NCBI GenBank assembly: GCA_003219115.1
Contig: QHPN01000231.1
Span: forward strand, 1-8,678
Source of the DNA: Verrucomicrobiota bacterium
GTDB lineage: Bacteria > Verrucomicrobiota > Verrucomicrobiia > Chthoniobacterales > UBA10450
Length of the DNA stretch: 8,678 nucleotides
Reading direction: 5' to 3'
The position numbers were made by a program, and so were the translations under genes. Shown here in pieces: positions 1 through 6,013 of this stretch (within the stretch, counting starts at the first letter, position 1; every line of letters begins with the position of its first letter). The notes under the pieces were generated by a model. That model made no database searches, had not been told where the DNA came from, and saw only the letters and a list, made by a program, of their open reading frames with translations.

Positions 1-2
1 GG

Positions 3-446
3 ATGAAAATCTATTTTGATCACGAGAAGCTGGACGTTTATCGGGAATCGATCAATTTTTGCGGCTGGGTCGGCGAATTTCTCGCATCGATTTCGGCCAA
101 GGCGGCGGCGAAAGACCAACTCGATCGCGCATCAACGAGCATCCCGTTAAACATCGCGGAAGGGAACGGGAAGTTCTCGGCTAAAGATCGCGCCCGTTTC
201 TTTGAGATGGCGCGGGGATCGGCGTTGGAGTGCGCCGCCTGCCTCGACGTTTTGGTCGTACGCAAACTTGCAAAAGAAGAACCACTAGCGGGACAGAAGG
301 AACGCCTCGTTAGGATCGTCGAAATGCTTGTCGGCTTGCTGCGTAGGTTTTCTGAGCGCGCAGATGTGTTGCGGGAGGAAGCGCCGGATTATTTATCCGA
401 GCACGAGCACGAGCATGAGCGCGAGCAGGAGCAGGAAAGGGAATGA
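3..446 (+). CDS. Four-helix bundle protein, S23 ribosomal protein/IVS family
   Basis: A 147-residue protein that I recognise as the S23/four-helix-bundle family, first known from intervening sequences of 23S rRNA genes and also common as free-standing genes; its biochemical role is unknown. Family hallmarks visible are the N-terminal YFDHEKLDVYRESINF segment, the central DQLDRASTSIPLNIAEGNG segment (residues about 39-57) and FFEMARGSALECAACLDVL (about 66-84), followed by another amphipathic helix. The ATG at position 3 matches the usual family start; its ribosome binding site lies outside the window. The C-terminus is odd: after about residue 130 it ends in a charged tail (SEHEHEHEREQEQERE) encoded by a hexanucleotide tandem repeat, making the protein longer than is usual for the family. 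It overlaps pgk by four bases (ATGA), so the two are probably co-transcribed and translationally coupled. No rRNA sequence is seen nearby, so it is not inside an rRNA intervening sequence here. Confidence 0.85.
   Translation: MKIYFDHEKLDVYRESINFCGWVGEFLASISAKAAAKDQLDRASTSIPLNIAEGNGKFSAKDRARFFEMARGSALECAACLDVLVVRKLAKEEPLAGQKERLVRIVEMLVGLLRRFSERADVLREEAPDYLSEHEHEHEREQEQERE
399..440 (+). repeat. Hexanucleotide tandem repeat (gagcNN) encoding an acidic tail
   Basis: Six consecutive hexamers of form gagcNN (gagcac, gagcac, gagcat, gagcgc, gagcag, gagcag) run from 399 to 434 and are followed by gaaagg. They encode alternating Glu with His, Arg or Gln at the C-terminus of the four-helix-bundle protein. 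The last units create purine-rich AGGAG (427-431) and AGGA (433-436) sequences placed where a Shine-Dalgarno for pgk (ATG at 443) would be. Confidence 0.8.
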
Positions 447-1619
447 AGCTTTCCCTTCGCGATCTCGAGGTGCGCGGGAAACGCGTGCTGGTGCGGGTGG
501 ATTTCAACGTGCCGGTGGAGGAGCGCGACGGGAAGATTGTGATTACGGATGACACCCGGATGCGGGAGGCGTTGCCGACGATCAACTGGCTGCGCGAGCA
601 CGGAGCGAAAACGATTTTGGGTCGACAAGTACACGCTACGGCCAGTGGCTGATCATTTGCACACGTTGCTCAATCAGCCGGTGATTTTCAGTCACGATAC
701 CATCGGCGAGGTGCCGGAGAAAATTGTGACGCATATGAAGGACGGCGACGTGACCTTGCTCCAGAATCTTCGGTTTCAGCCCGGGGAAGAGGCGAACGAT
801 TCGGAATTTGCCAAGGCGCTGGCAAAGTTGGGCGATCTTTATGTGAACGATGCGTTCGGAGCGGCGCATCGGGCGCATGCCAGCACTGCGGGGACCACGA
901 AATTTATGGCCCAATCCGCGATGGGTTTCCTGATGGAAAAGGAGCTTCGTTATTTGCACGAAGAACTTGATCGGCCGGGCAAGCCGTTCGTCGTGATCAT
1001 GGGCGGCGCGAAAGTATCGGATAAAATCGGAGTGCTGAAAGCGTTGATGGAAAAGGCGGACACGATTTTGATCTGCGGCGCGATGGCGAACACGTTTTTC
1101 AAGGCCCAGGGAATTCCGATTGGTGCGAGCCGGGTCGAGGCAGACAAGGTAGATCTGGCCAACGAACTTCTGGCTCTCGCGAAAAAGAAGGGCGTAAAGC
1201 TGGTGTTGCCGGCCGATGCAATCATTGCGCAGGAAGTTCGGGAGGGGGCGCCGAGTCGCGATTCAGGAACGCTAACTCCGGAGCATGGAATTCCGGATGG
1301 CTGGCAAAATCTCGATGCTGGGCCGGAAACAATCGCGCGTTTTATGGGCGAAATCGCCATCGCAAAAACGATCTTGTGGAACGGGCCGCTCGGAGTTTTT
1401 GAGATTCCCGATTTCGCCAAGGGCACGTTCGCGATCGCCCATGCGCTGGCGCAATCGAATGCGACGACAATTATCGGCGGCGGCGACTCGGTAACTGCGG
1501 TCAAGCAAGCCGGGGTGGCGGATAAGATGACTTTTATTTCGACCGGTGGCGGAGCGAGTCTTGAGTTACTTGAAGGGAAAGACTTGCCGGGCGTTGCCGC
1601 CCTCACGGATAAGAACTAG
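443..1619 (+). pseudogene. pgk: Phosphoglycerate kinase, broken by a small motif-removing deletion and frameshift
   Basis: Phosphoglycerate kinase catalyses 1,3-bisphosphoglycerate + ADP to 3-phosphoglycerate + ATP in cytoplasmic glycolysis. The first frame (443-619, 59 residues) has the classic N-terminus: KRVLVRVDFNVPV, then ITDDTRMREALPTI and EHGAKTIL. The second frame runs from 621 to the TAG at 1617-1619 and begins VDKYTLRPVADHL, followed by LYVNDAFGAAHRAHAST, FVVIMGGAKVSDKI, ILWNGPLGVFE, TTIIGGGDSVTAV and STGGGASLELLEG. The conserved SHLGRPKG segment expected between the two halves, which carries His/Arg contacts to 3-phosphoglycerate, is absent, and the frame changes at 620. About 11 residues are missing by comparison with family spacing, so some 32-35 bases were lost; 391 residues remain of about 402. 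As written, translation from 443 stops at the TGA at 650-652. No other damage is seen, which favours an assembly error or a very recent lesion. It is preceded by an AGGA-type ribosome binding site and overlaps the upstream gene by ATGA. Confidence 0.93.
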
Positions 1620-1664
1620 ACAGGATCTGGATTAGGAATTTTTTAAATCCTGTTAATCCTGTTC
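1617..1664. repeat. Degenerate 9-bp-period acaggatta repeat, copy A, between pgk and tpiA
   Basis: The spacer starts with tagacaggat, whose first three bases are the pgk stop codon, and ends with two 9-bp units, atcctgtta (1647-1655) and atcctgttc (1656-1664), in the opposite orientation. The two halves can pair imperfectly (ggatta 1629-1634 with taatcc 1654-1659). It belongs to the same family as the copies at 8278-8305 and 8421-8460. It may act as an intercistronic hairpin, but no U-tract follows it. No Shine-Dalgarno is visible between the repeat and the tpiA ATG at 1673. Confidence 0.7.
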
Positions 1665-1672
1665 AAAATCGT

Positions 1673-2441
1673 ATGAGAAAGAAAATTGTCGCTGCCAACT
1701 GGAAGATGAACATGTTGCAGGCCGAGGCGGCGGAGTTCGTCAAAGATTTGCTGCTGGAGATTGGCGATATGTCGGCGGTGGAGGTGGTGATTGTGCCGCC
1801 GTTCACTGCCATCGCGAAAGTGGTCGACTCGTTGGGAAAAGCGCAGAACATCAAAGTTGGTGCGCAGAACATGTATTGGGAACATAGCGGCGCGTTCACC
1901 GGCGAAATTTCGGCTCCGATGTTGCGCGATCTTTTTGTGCGCTACGTCGCGACGCCAGATGTTTGGTGAGACGGACAAGATTGTGAATCGCAAGGTGCGC
2001 GCGGCGCTGGAAGCAACGTTGCGCCCGATTGTTTGTGTGGGTGAAACGCTGGAGCAGCGAGAGAAAGGGAGCGTGGAAAAAATCTTGTCGTTGCAATTGC
2101 GCGGCAGCTTGGCCGGACTCAAAAGCAAGGATCTCCAGGAAACGGTAATTGCATACGAGCCGGTGTGGGCAATCGGGACTGGCCGTAACGCTACGCCCGA
2201 ACAGGCCCAGGAAGCGCATGCATTTATTCGTGCAACGTTGACTGAGTTGTCGGATGCGAGCACGGCTGGTCGTATGCGCATTCAATACGGCGGCAGCGTC
2301 AAGGTGGAGAACGCACGCGCGATAATGTCGCAGCCGGACATTGACGGTGCGTTAGTGGGCGGTGCCAGTTTGGATGCGCGGAGTTTCGCGCAAATTGTCC
2401 AGGCGGCGGATGAGGATAAGGACGGGGAGGGAGCGGTGTAA
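1673..2441 (+). pseudogene. tpiA: Triosephosphate isomerase, broken by a small deletion removing the catalytic-His motif
   Basis: Triosephosphate isomerase interconverts dihydroxyacetone phosphate and glyceraldehyde 3-phosphate in the cytoplasm. Frame one (1673-1948, 92 residues) has the AANWKMN motif with the catalytic Lys (residue 11), VPPFTAI, VGAQNMYWEHSGAFTGEIS and APMLRDLFVRYV. Frame two (1950 to the TAA at 2439-2441) resumes at RRQMFGETDKIVNRKV, then PIVCVGETLEQRE, the catalytic-Glu motif AYEPVWAIGTG, and the phosphate-binding YGGSV and GALVGGASLD segments. Between them the near-invariant ILGHSE is gone, including the electrophilic His (His95 in animal numbering). The retained bases fit a 17-base loss, giving a frameshift and a stop at 1968-1970. 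Restored length would be about 261 residues, slightly long because of an acidic C-terminal tail. A functional enzyme cannot be made from the sequence as written. It follows pgk after 53 bases, a common glycolytic pairing. Confidence 0.93.
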
Positions 2442-2557
2442 TTCCAGCGTCCCATTAAACGCCCAAGTCCAATGTCGGAAGGTCAGAGGGCAATCGTTAA
2501 AGCGTTGAAGTGTAGAAGCGTTGATGGGTTGAAGCGGAAATGGGAACGCCGAACCGT
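2442..2557. other. Non-coding spacer with a degenerate 8-bp tandem repeat (2495-2534)
   Basis: No convincing gene is seen downstream of tpiA. From 2495 to 2534 there are five degenerate 8-bp units: cgttaaag, cgttgaag, tgtagaag, cgttgatg and ggttgaag, with a possible sixth decayed unit at 2535-2542. The rest of the interval shows no recognisable signal. Confidence 0.6.
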
Positions 2558-2670
2558 TGTCATCCTGAACGAAAGTGAAGGATCTCACCTATTTGCTAGT
2601 GGCGACCGAACTTTTAATCGGTAATCATAAGACTGTTGGAGAGGTCCCTCGCTTTGCGCTCGGGATGACA
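2558..2670. repeat. REP/MITE-like element with approximately 29-bp imperfect terminal inverted repeats
   Basis: The left arm (2558-2586) begins tgtcatcctgaacg and the right arm (2641-2670) ends cgggatgaca. The reverse complement of the right arm aligns to the left arm over its full length with five transition-type differences and a one-base indel. The 54 bases between the arms carry no ORF. The tgtcatcc...gga(t/c)ctc arms resemble dispersed palindromic repeats I recall from Verrucomicrobia and other soil-bacterial genomes. It is probably a non-autonomous, structure-forming repeat; no transposase is in the window. Confidence 0.75.
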
Positions 2671-2746
2671 GAATTTTTCTACACAACGCTGGCCGCGATC
2701 CTGTGATTAGACGGAGCTGAACACAGGTGTTTGCAAACTGGGTTTT

Positions 2747-2808
2747 TAGAGGCGGCCGTGTCGGCCGCGGCTGAGGCATGGTGACTGCGGCCGACACGGC
2801 CCCCTCTA
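2747..2808. terminator. Long GC-rich hairpin between convergent genes, possible bidirectional terminator
   Basis: Arms of 22 bases (2747-2768 and 2787-2808) pair with a single mismatch around an 18-base loop. The core of the arms is ggccgtgtcggccgc and its complement. It begins just after a run of five T (2743-2747) and ends 10 bases before the stop of the minus-strand cyclophilin gene. Viewed from the minus strand, the stem is followed by a run of A-complemented T residues giving a U-tract, so it is best placed to terminate leftward transcription from the cyclophilin gene. For the plus strand there is no U-tract after the stem. It could equally be a dispersed palindromic repeat. Confidence 0.6.
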
Positions 2809-2818
2809 CAGAAGCGGG

Positions 2819-4543
2819 CTACTGCGGATACACCTCGACCAAGGCGGTTCCGGTGGGTGTCGCCCCGACTCCATGGACAATTGCAGTATAATTTCCCGTG
2901 GGGAGGGAAACATAGAGTGCTGGCTCGGCTGCATTAGGCGGGGCAAACCCGGTCGCCTGAATTTGCGTTTTCTGCGGGCTGGTTTGCCAATTGTCGTTAG
3001 AATCAACCAGCGCTCCCTGGGCATTGCGCAATTCCAAAGCGGGGTCAGGGAGCGCGTTTGCCACCCCAAATTGAGTGAGCGTCGGCCCTAACGCACGCAC
3101 AAGAACCGTTTTCTCGCCAGTCACAATTACTCCGCCGATCATGACATTGGCGCCGGTGCCAACCTCACCTCGGGTTGAAAGATTCGCCAGGAGCGAGCCT
3201 GGGCCACTATCCTGATCGTAGACTTCTACTAAAGCGACGCCGGTGGTGTTCGCAGAGCCACGAACGATGGCGGTGTACTTACCGGGAACAAGCGTGGTGA
3301 GGATGGCAGGTTCCTGGGAAGAACCTGGCGCGCGCCCGGTATCGCTGATTTCCTGTTTGTTCGGGGCCGTGGTCCAGTTGTCATTGCTGAAAAGAAGCGC
3401 GCCGTTTTGGGCGTGCAACTCAAGCGCCGGATCCATTAACGCGTTCGTCACGCCAAACTGAACAAGCGATGGGCCGATCCCGCGAGCCAGAATTCGCTTC
3501 GAACTACCGCCACTAACAACAAAGCCGCCGATGAGAACATTACTGCCGGTACCGACTTGCGCGCGGGTTGAGAGGTTAGCGAGGCGAGCGGGACCTGTCA
3601 TCACCATTACGGTAAAGGTCTGGCTCACGTTGGCACCATCGAGATCAGTTGCTTTGGCCATGATGTGGGCTGTGCCCGGTTGCAGTGGGGTAACGAGAAG
3701 GTTTTTGCCGCTAATGGTAGCGGTTGCGACGGCTGGATTATCGCTGGAGGCAGTGAAGGCCAGCGGCGAAATGACCGTAATCCCAGCAATTGAAACCAAA
3801 TTCGGGACCTTGATGAACTGACCCGCGATATAATTGCGCAAGGGCAATGAGTCAAAGGGCGAGCCGAGGTTAAAGACCGGCACGGCTGCGATCGCGTTCA
3901 CGATAGTCATGCCAACGCCCGTGACGTGGCCAAAAACGGTGAACCCGCCGTTTTGGGTGTCGAGATTAGCGGGCGGACCGCCGTTGTTCGCCAGATTGAC
4001 AAACCACTGGCTGGTCGCGCTGTTCGGTTTGCCGTCGAGTTTTGCCATCGCGACGGTGCCTATTTTGTTGGAGACGCCCGGCTCATTCTGAATCGGCGAG
4101 AAAGCGGGGACTGGCGTCGGTTGCGCGTAGGGTGGCTGTGCTGGGTTGACGGTGCCGATAAATCCCCCGCCTTGCACGACGAAATTGGAAACAGAACGAT
4201 GAATAAAACTCGAGGCGAGCCCATGCGTCGTCGGGTCGGTCATAAAATATCGCCCAGAATTCACGTAATTCAGAAAGTTGGTGACGGTAATTGGCTTATG
4301 TTGTCCATCCAGCGCGATGTTGAAAAAGCCCGTGCTTGACGGAAGCAAAACGCTCATCTGCACTGCGTTCGACGCATCCGGATCGCTAAACACCGCCGTT
4401 AGATCAATCGAGCGGGCTGGAGCTCCCGCATATTCCGTGAATCCTGCAATCGGCGTCGTTACGACCGGGGAAACGTTTTGCGCGGAGGCGGTTGTCCCGA
4501 TCGCCAGGCAAAAGGAAAGGATCAGCGTTAGATTTCTTGTCAT
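2819..4543 (-). CDS. Secreted cyclophilin-type peptidylprolyl isomerase with Ig-like and C-terminal tandem repeat domains
   Basis: Exported multidomain protein predicted to catalyse cis-trans isomerisation of prolyl bonds. The open frame extends to an ATG at 4591 (590 residues); I prefer the ATG at 4543 (residue 17) because MTRNLTLILSFCLAIGTTASAQ is then a normal signal peptide. Neither start has a clear Shine-Dalgarno. Numbered from 4591: residues about 45-82 are the first strands of an Ig/cadherin-like domain (IDLTAVFSDPD). About 86-240 is the cyclophilin domain, with FIHRSVSNFVVQGGG (129-143, including catalytic Arg and Gln), GTVAMAK, NSATSQWFVNL and NGGFTVFGHV. About 270-331 completes an Ig-like domain (SDNPAVATATISG, TAHIMAKATDLDGA). 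Two tandem repeats of about 120 residues follow (337-459 and 468-588), with GTGxNV, IGPSL/LGPTL, DPALEL, SNDNW and YTAIVxG...ALVEVY motifs. No anchor or sorting tail is obvious. It lies downstream of the LolA-like gene on the same strand and is likely co-transcribed with it. Confidence 0.85.
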   Translation of the reverse strand: MTRNLTLILSFCLAIGTTASAQNVSPVVTTPIAGFTEYAGAPARSIDLTAVFSDPDASNAVQMSVLLPSSTGFFNIALDGQHKPITVTNFLNYVNSGRYFMTDPTTHGLASSFIHRSVSNFVVQGGGFIGTVNPAQPPYAQPTPVPAFSPIQNEPGVSNKIGTVAMAKLDGKPNSATSQWFVNLANNGGPPANLDTQNGGFTVFGHVTGVGMTIVNAIAAVPVFNLGSPFDSLPLRNYIAGQFIKVPNLVSIAGITVISPLAFTASSDNPAVATATISGKNLLVTPLQPGTAHIMAKATDLDGANVSQTFTVMVMTGPARLANLSTRAQVGTGSNVLIGGFVVSGGSSKRILARGIGPSLVQFGVTNALMDPALELHAQNGALLFSNDNWTTAPNKQEISDTGRAPGSSQEPAILTTLVPGKYTAIVRGSANTTGVALVEVYDQDSGPGSLLANLSTRGEVGTGANVMIGGVIVTGEKTVLVRALGPTLTQFGVANALPDPALELRNAQGALVDSNDNWQTSPQKTQIQATGFAPPNAAEPALYVSLPTGNYTAIVHGVGATPTGTALVEVYPQ

Positions 4544-4604
4544 AGGGGACGTTTTGCTTAACCCAAGATTTGGTTTAGGCAAGTCGCTCATGGAGTATGG
4601 GCGA

Positions 4605-5333
4605 TCACTTGTTGATCTCCAAATAAGTGCGCGCGGCGACCTTGCCTAACTTGGGGTCGATTTTTTCCACCCGCATTTGTTTTAGATACCAGCGATCTTC
4701 GATTTTCTGCGCGGAAACGACTTCAAAACGCTTGATCAATTTTCCCGCAGAATCGTAGCCCTCCATTCGCATAAGCGCTCCATTATCCTTGTCGGCCCAC
4801 AAGAGAATCGAGTCGTATTGCGGGTCGCCGGCTGGGGCCTGCAATTGCACTTTCCAGCAGTTGCGAGTGCGGATGAAATCGGAGCCGATGACGCGGGCGT
4901 TCGGCCAGTAGAGAAATTTCAGCGCCAGGTCTTCGTAAGTGATGGCGGTGCCGCGCACCGGCTCGTTCAAGCGGGTGATTTTCTCGGAACCGGTACGGGT
5001 GATTTCAACGAGCCGCGAATCATTCGCCCCAATCCGCAATTGCAAGGTTTCGTCCGGATTACTGAAGATATAGCGAATGATCGGTCCGTTTTGAACGAGA
5101 TGGAACGGCACAATCTTTGCCTCCTGCCGTAGTTGCGCGCGCAAATCGATCTGTTGTTGCGATTGGCGCAGCCGAACATTCGCCAGCAATTGGTTGGCGT
5201 CGGGAAGATTTTGTCCCCAAGCCGGATCGAACGCGAGAAAAACGGCGGCGATGAGAGTAGCTTGTTTCGTTCGCCGTGCGCTTTTATTCTCGCAGCGCGC
5301 CGGGGCGATTGAATGGACGAGAAGATTTTTCAT
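4605..5333 (-). CDS. LolA-like outer membrane lipoprotein-sorting protein
   Basis: A 242-residue exported protein resembling the family annotated as outer membrane lipoprotein-sorting protein (LolA-like fold), presumed periplasmic. A basic stretch (KSARRTKQ, residues 17-24) precedes a hydrophobic core and an AWGQ cleavage-like site near residue 40. This makes an unusually long N-region, but no alternative in-frame start lies between Met1 and the core. The mature part contains ITYEDLALKFLYWPN (131-145), RTRNCWKVQLQAP (155-167), a strand-rich ILLWADKDNGALMRMEGYDSAGKL stretch (about 176-199) and a final WYLKQMRVEKIDP...RTYLEI, all typical of this family. Whether it carries lipoproteins is not shown. 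The ATG at 5331-5333 lies inside the divergent PAP2 gene, overlapping its start by 21 bases. The cyclophilin gene follows on the same strand after a short gap, suggesting an envelope-protein pair. Confidence 0.8.
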   Translation of the reverse strand: MKNLLVHSIAPARCENKSARRTKQATLIAAVFLAFDPAWGQNLPDANQLLANVRLRQSQQQIDLRAQLRQEAKIVPFHLVQNGPIIRYIFSNPDETLQLRIGANDSRLVEITRTGSEKITRLNEPVRGTAITYEDLALKFLYWPNARVIGSDFIRTRNCWKVQLQAPAGDPQYDSILLWADKDNGALMRMEGYDSAGKLIKRFEVVSAQKIEDRWYLKQMRVEKIDPKLGKVAARTYLEINK

Positions 5334-6013
5334 TTAATTAACGAGCAATGGACGAATCCCGTTTTCGATTTGTTCATGCCGGCGATTAGTTATTCCGATA
5401 TCTGGACGCCGTTTTTTATTATCGTAGCCATTGCCTTTCTGATCTTCGGCGGTTTTCGCGGTCGCGCATTTGTCTTTTGCACCACCCTCGCGCTTGCCTT
5501 GTCTAATGCCGCGGTCGACCCGCTGAAGCACGCCATCGAGCGACCCCGTCCGAAGCAGGTGCAGACCGTGCGCATGATCGAACTGGAGAAAACCCGTCCG
5601 AAGATTCTGAGCATTTTTAAGAGACCGATCATCCGTGTCTCGACCGAAGCAGAACGAGCCCGCTCCGGCGCTTCATTTCCATCCGGCCACACCAATAACA
5701 ACACCGTGATCGCGTGATCGCACTTTGTTGCACGATTTTTTACCGGCGCTGGGGCAAGCTTTACTGGATTATCGCTGCAGCCGTGGCTTACTCGCGAATT
5801 TATCTCGGCGCGCATTGGCCGAGTGACGTCTTCGCCACCGTTTTCCTCGCGACCGGCGAAACCTTGCTCATTCTCGCCCTGTGCGAATTGATCTGGCAAA
5901 AAATCGTTTCTCGCCGGCTGCCTGAAATCGTCGCGCGTCATCCTCGGCTAGTGGGGCGAGTTTCTAAGTTGCCACCCCGGATATCGCAAGTTGAAAACTT
6001 GCGCCACGAATGA
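5313..6013 (+). pseudogene. PAP2-family lipid phosphatase, frameshifted by an 8-bp tandem duplication
   Basis: Membrane phosphatase of the PAP2/undecaprenyl-diphosphatase-like superfamily, expected to dephosphorylate lipid (pyro)phosphates at the envelope. The first frame (134 residues, stop 5715-5717) has two membrane segments (about 33-47 and 52-68), the KX6RP motif (Lys72 to Arg79-Pro80) and SFPSGHT (121-127) with the catalytic PSGH His. The other frame continues from 5714 as VIALCCTIFYRRWG, then the third motif SRIYLGAHWPSD (SRx5Hx3D), more hydrophobic helices and a basic tail. The break coincides with a perfect direct duplication of gtgatcgc (5706-5713 and 5714-5721). Removing one copy restores a continuous frame of about 230 residues and the usual spacing between PSGH and the following helix. 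A one-base loss giving VIAVIA is a less likely alternative. It shares an ATGA overlap with the GT39 gene, so is probably co-transcribed with it. All three catalytic motifs survive, so the intact gene would be active. Confidence 0.9.
5985..6003 (+). promoter_or_regulatory. Perfect hairpin seven bases before the GT39 start codon
   Basis: Arms cgcaagtt (5985-5992) and aacttgcg (5996-6003) are exact reverse complements around a three-base loop. The stem sits in the last codons of the PAP2 gene and ends 6 bases before the ATG at 6010, in the position normally holding the ribosome binding site. No Shine-Dalgarno is visible. It could modulate coupled translation, or be part of a dispersed repeat that supplied the PAP2 C-terminal codons (from about 5951). 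Confidence 0.5.

Noticed and set aside
3..446. 23S rRNA intervening-sequence context for the S23-like gene
   Set aside because: No rRNA sequence flanks the gene on the visible side; it is coupled to pgk instead.
950..1606. 218-codon minus-strand open frame opposite pgk
   Set aside because: It lies entirely antisense to well-conserved pgk sequence, shows low-complexity Ser/Ala/Pro composition and no domain; it is a shadow of codon bias.
1643..2281. 212-codon minus-strand open frame opposite tpiA
   Set aside because: It is antisense to conserved TPI coding sequence and has no recognisable family features.
443..2441. Programmed ribosomal frameshifting in pgk and tpiA
   Set aside because: No slippery heptamer or downstream stimulatory structure is evident at the junctions, and the conserved codons themselves are missing, so a frameshift would not restore the proteins.
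2442..2818. CRISPR array or small RNA gene in the convergent gap
   Set aside because: The repeats are three unrelated structures (8-bp degenerate units, one inverted-repeat element, one hairpin) without regular repeat-spacer organisation or a promoter I can support.
5390..5941. 183-codon minus-strand open frame opposite the PAP2 gene
   Set aside because: The plus strand carries all three PAP2 motifs; the antisense product has no recognisable features.
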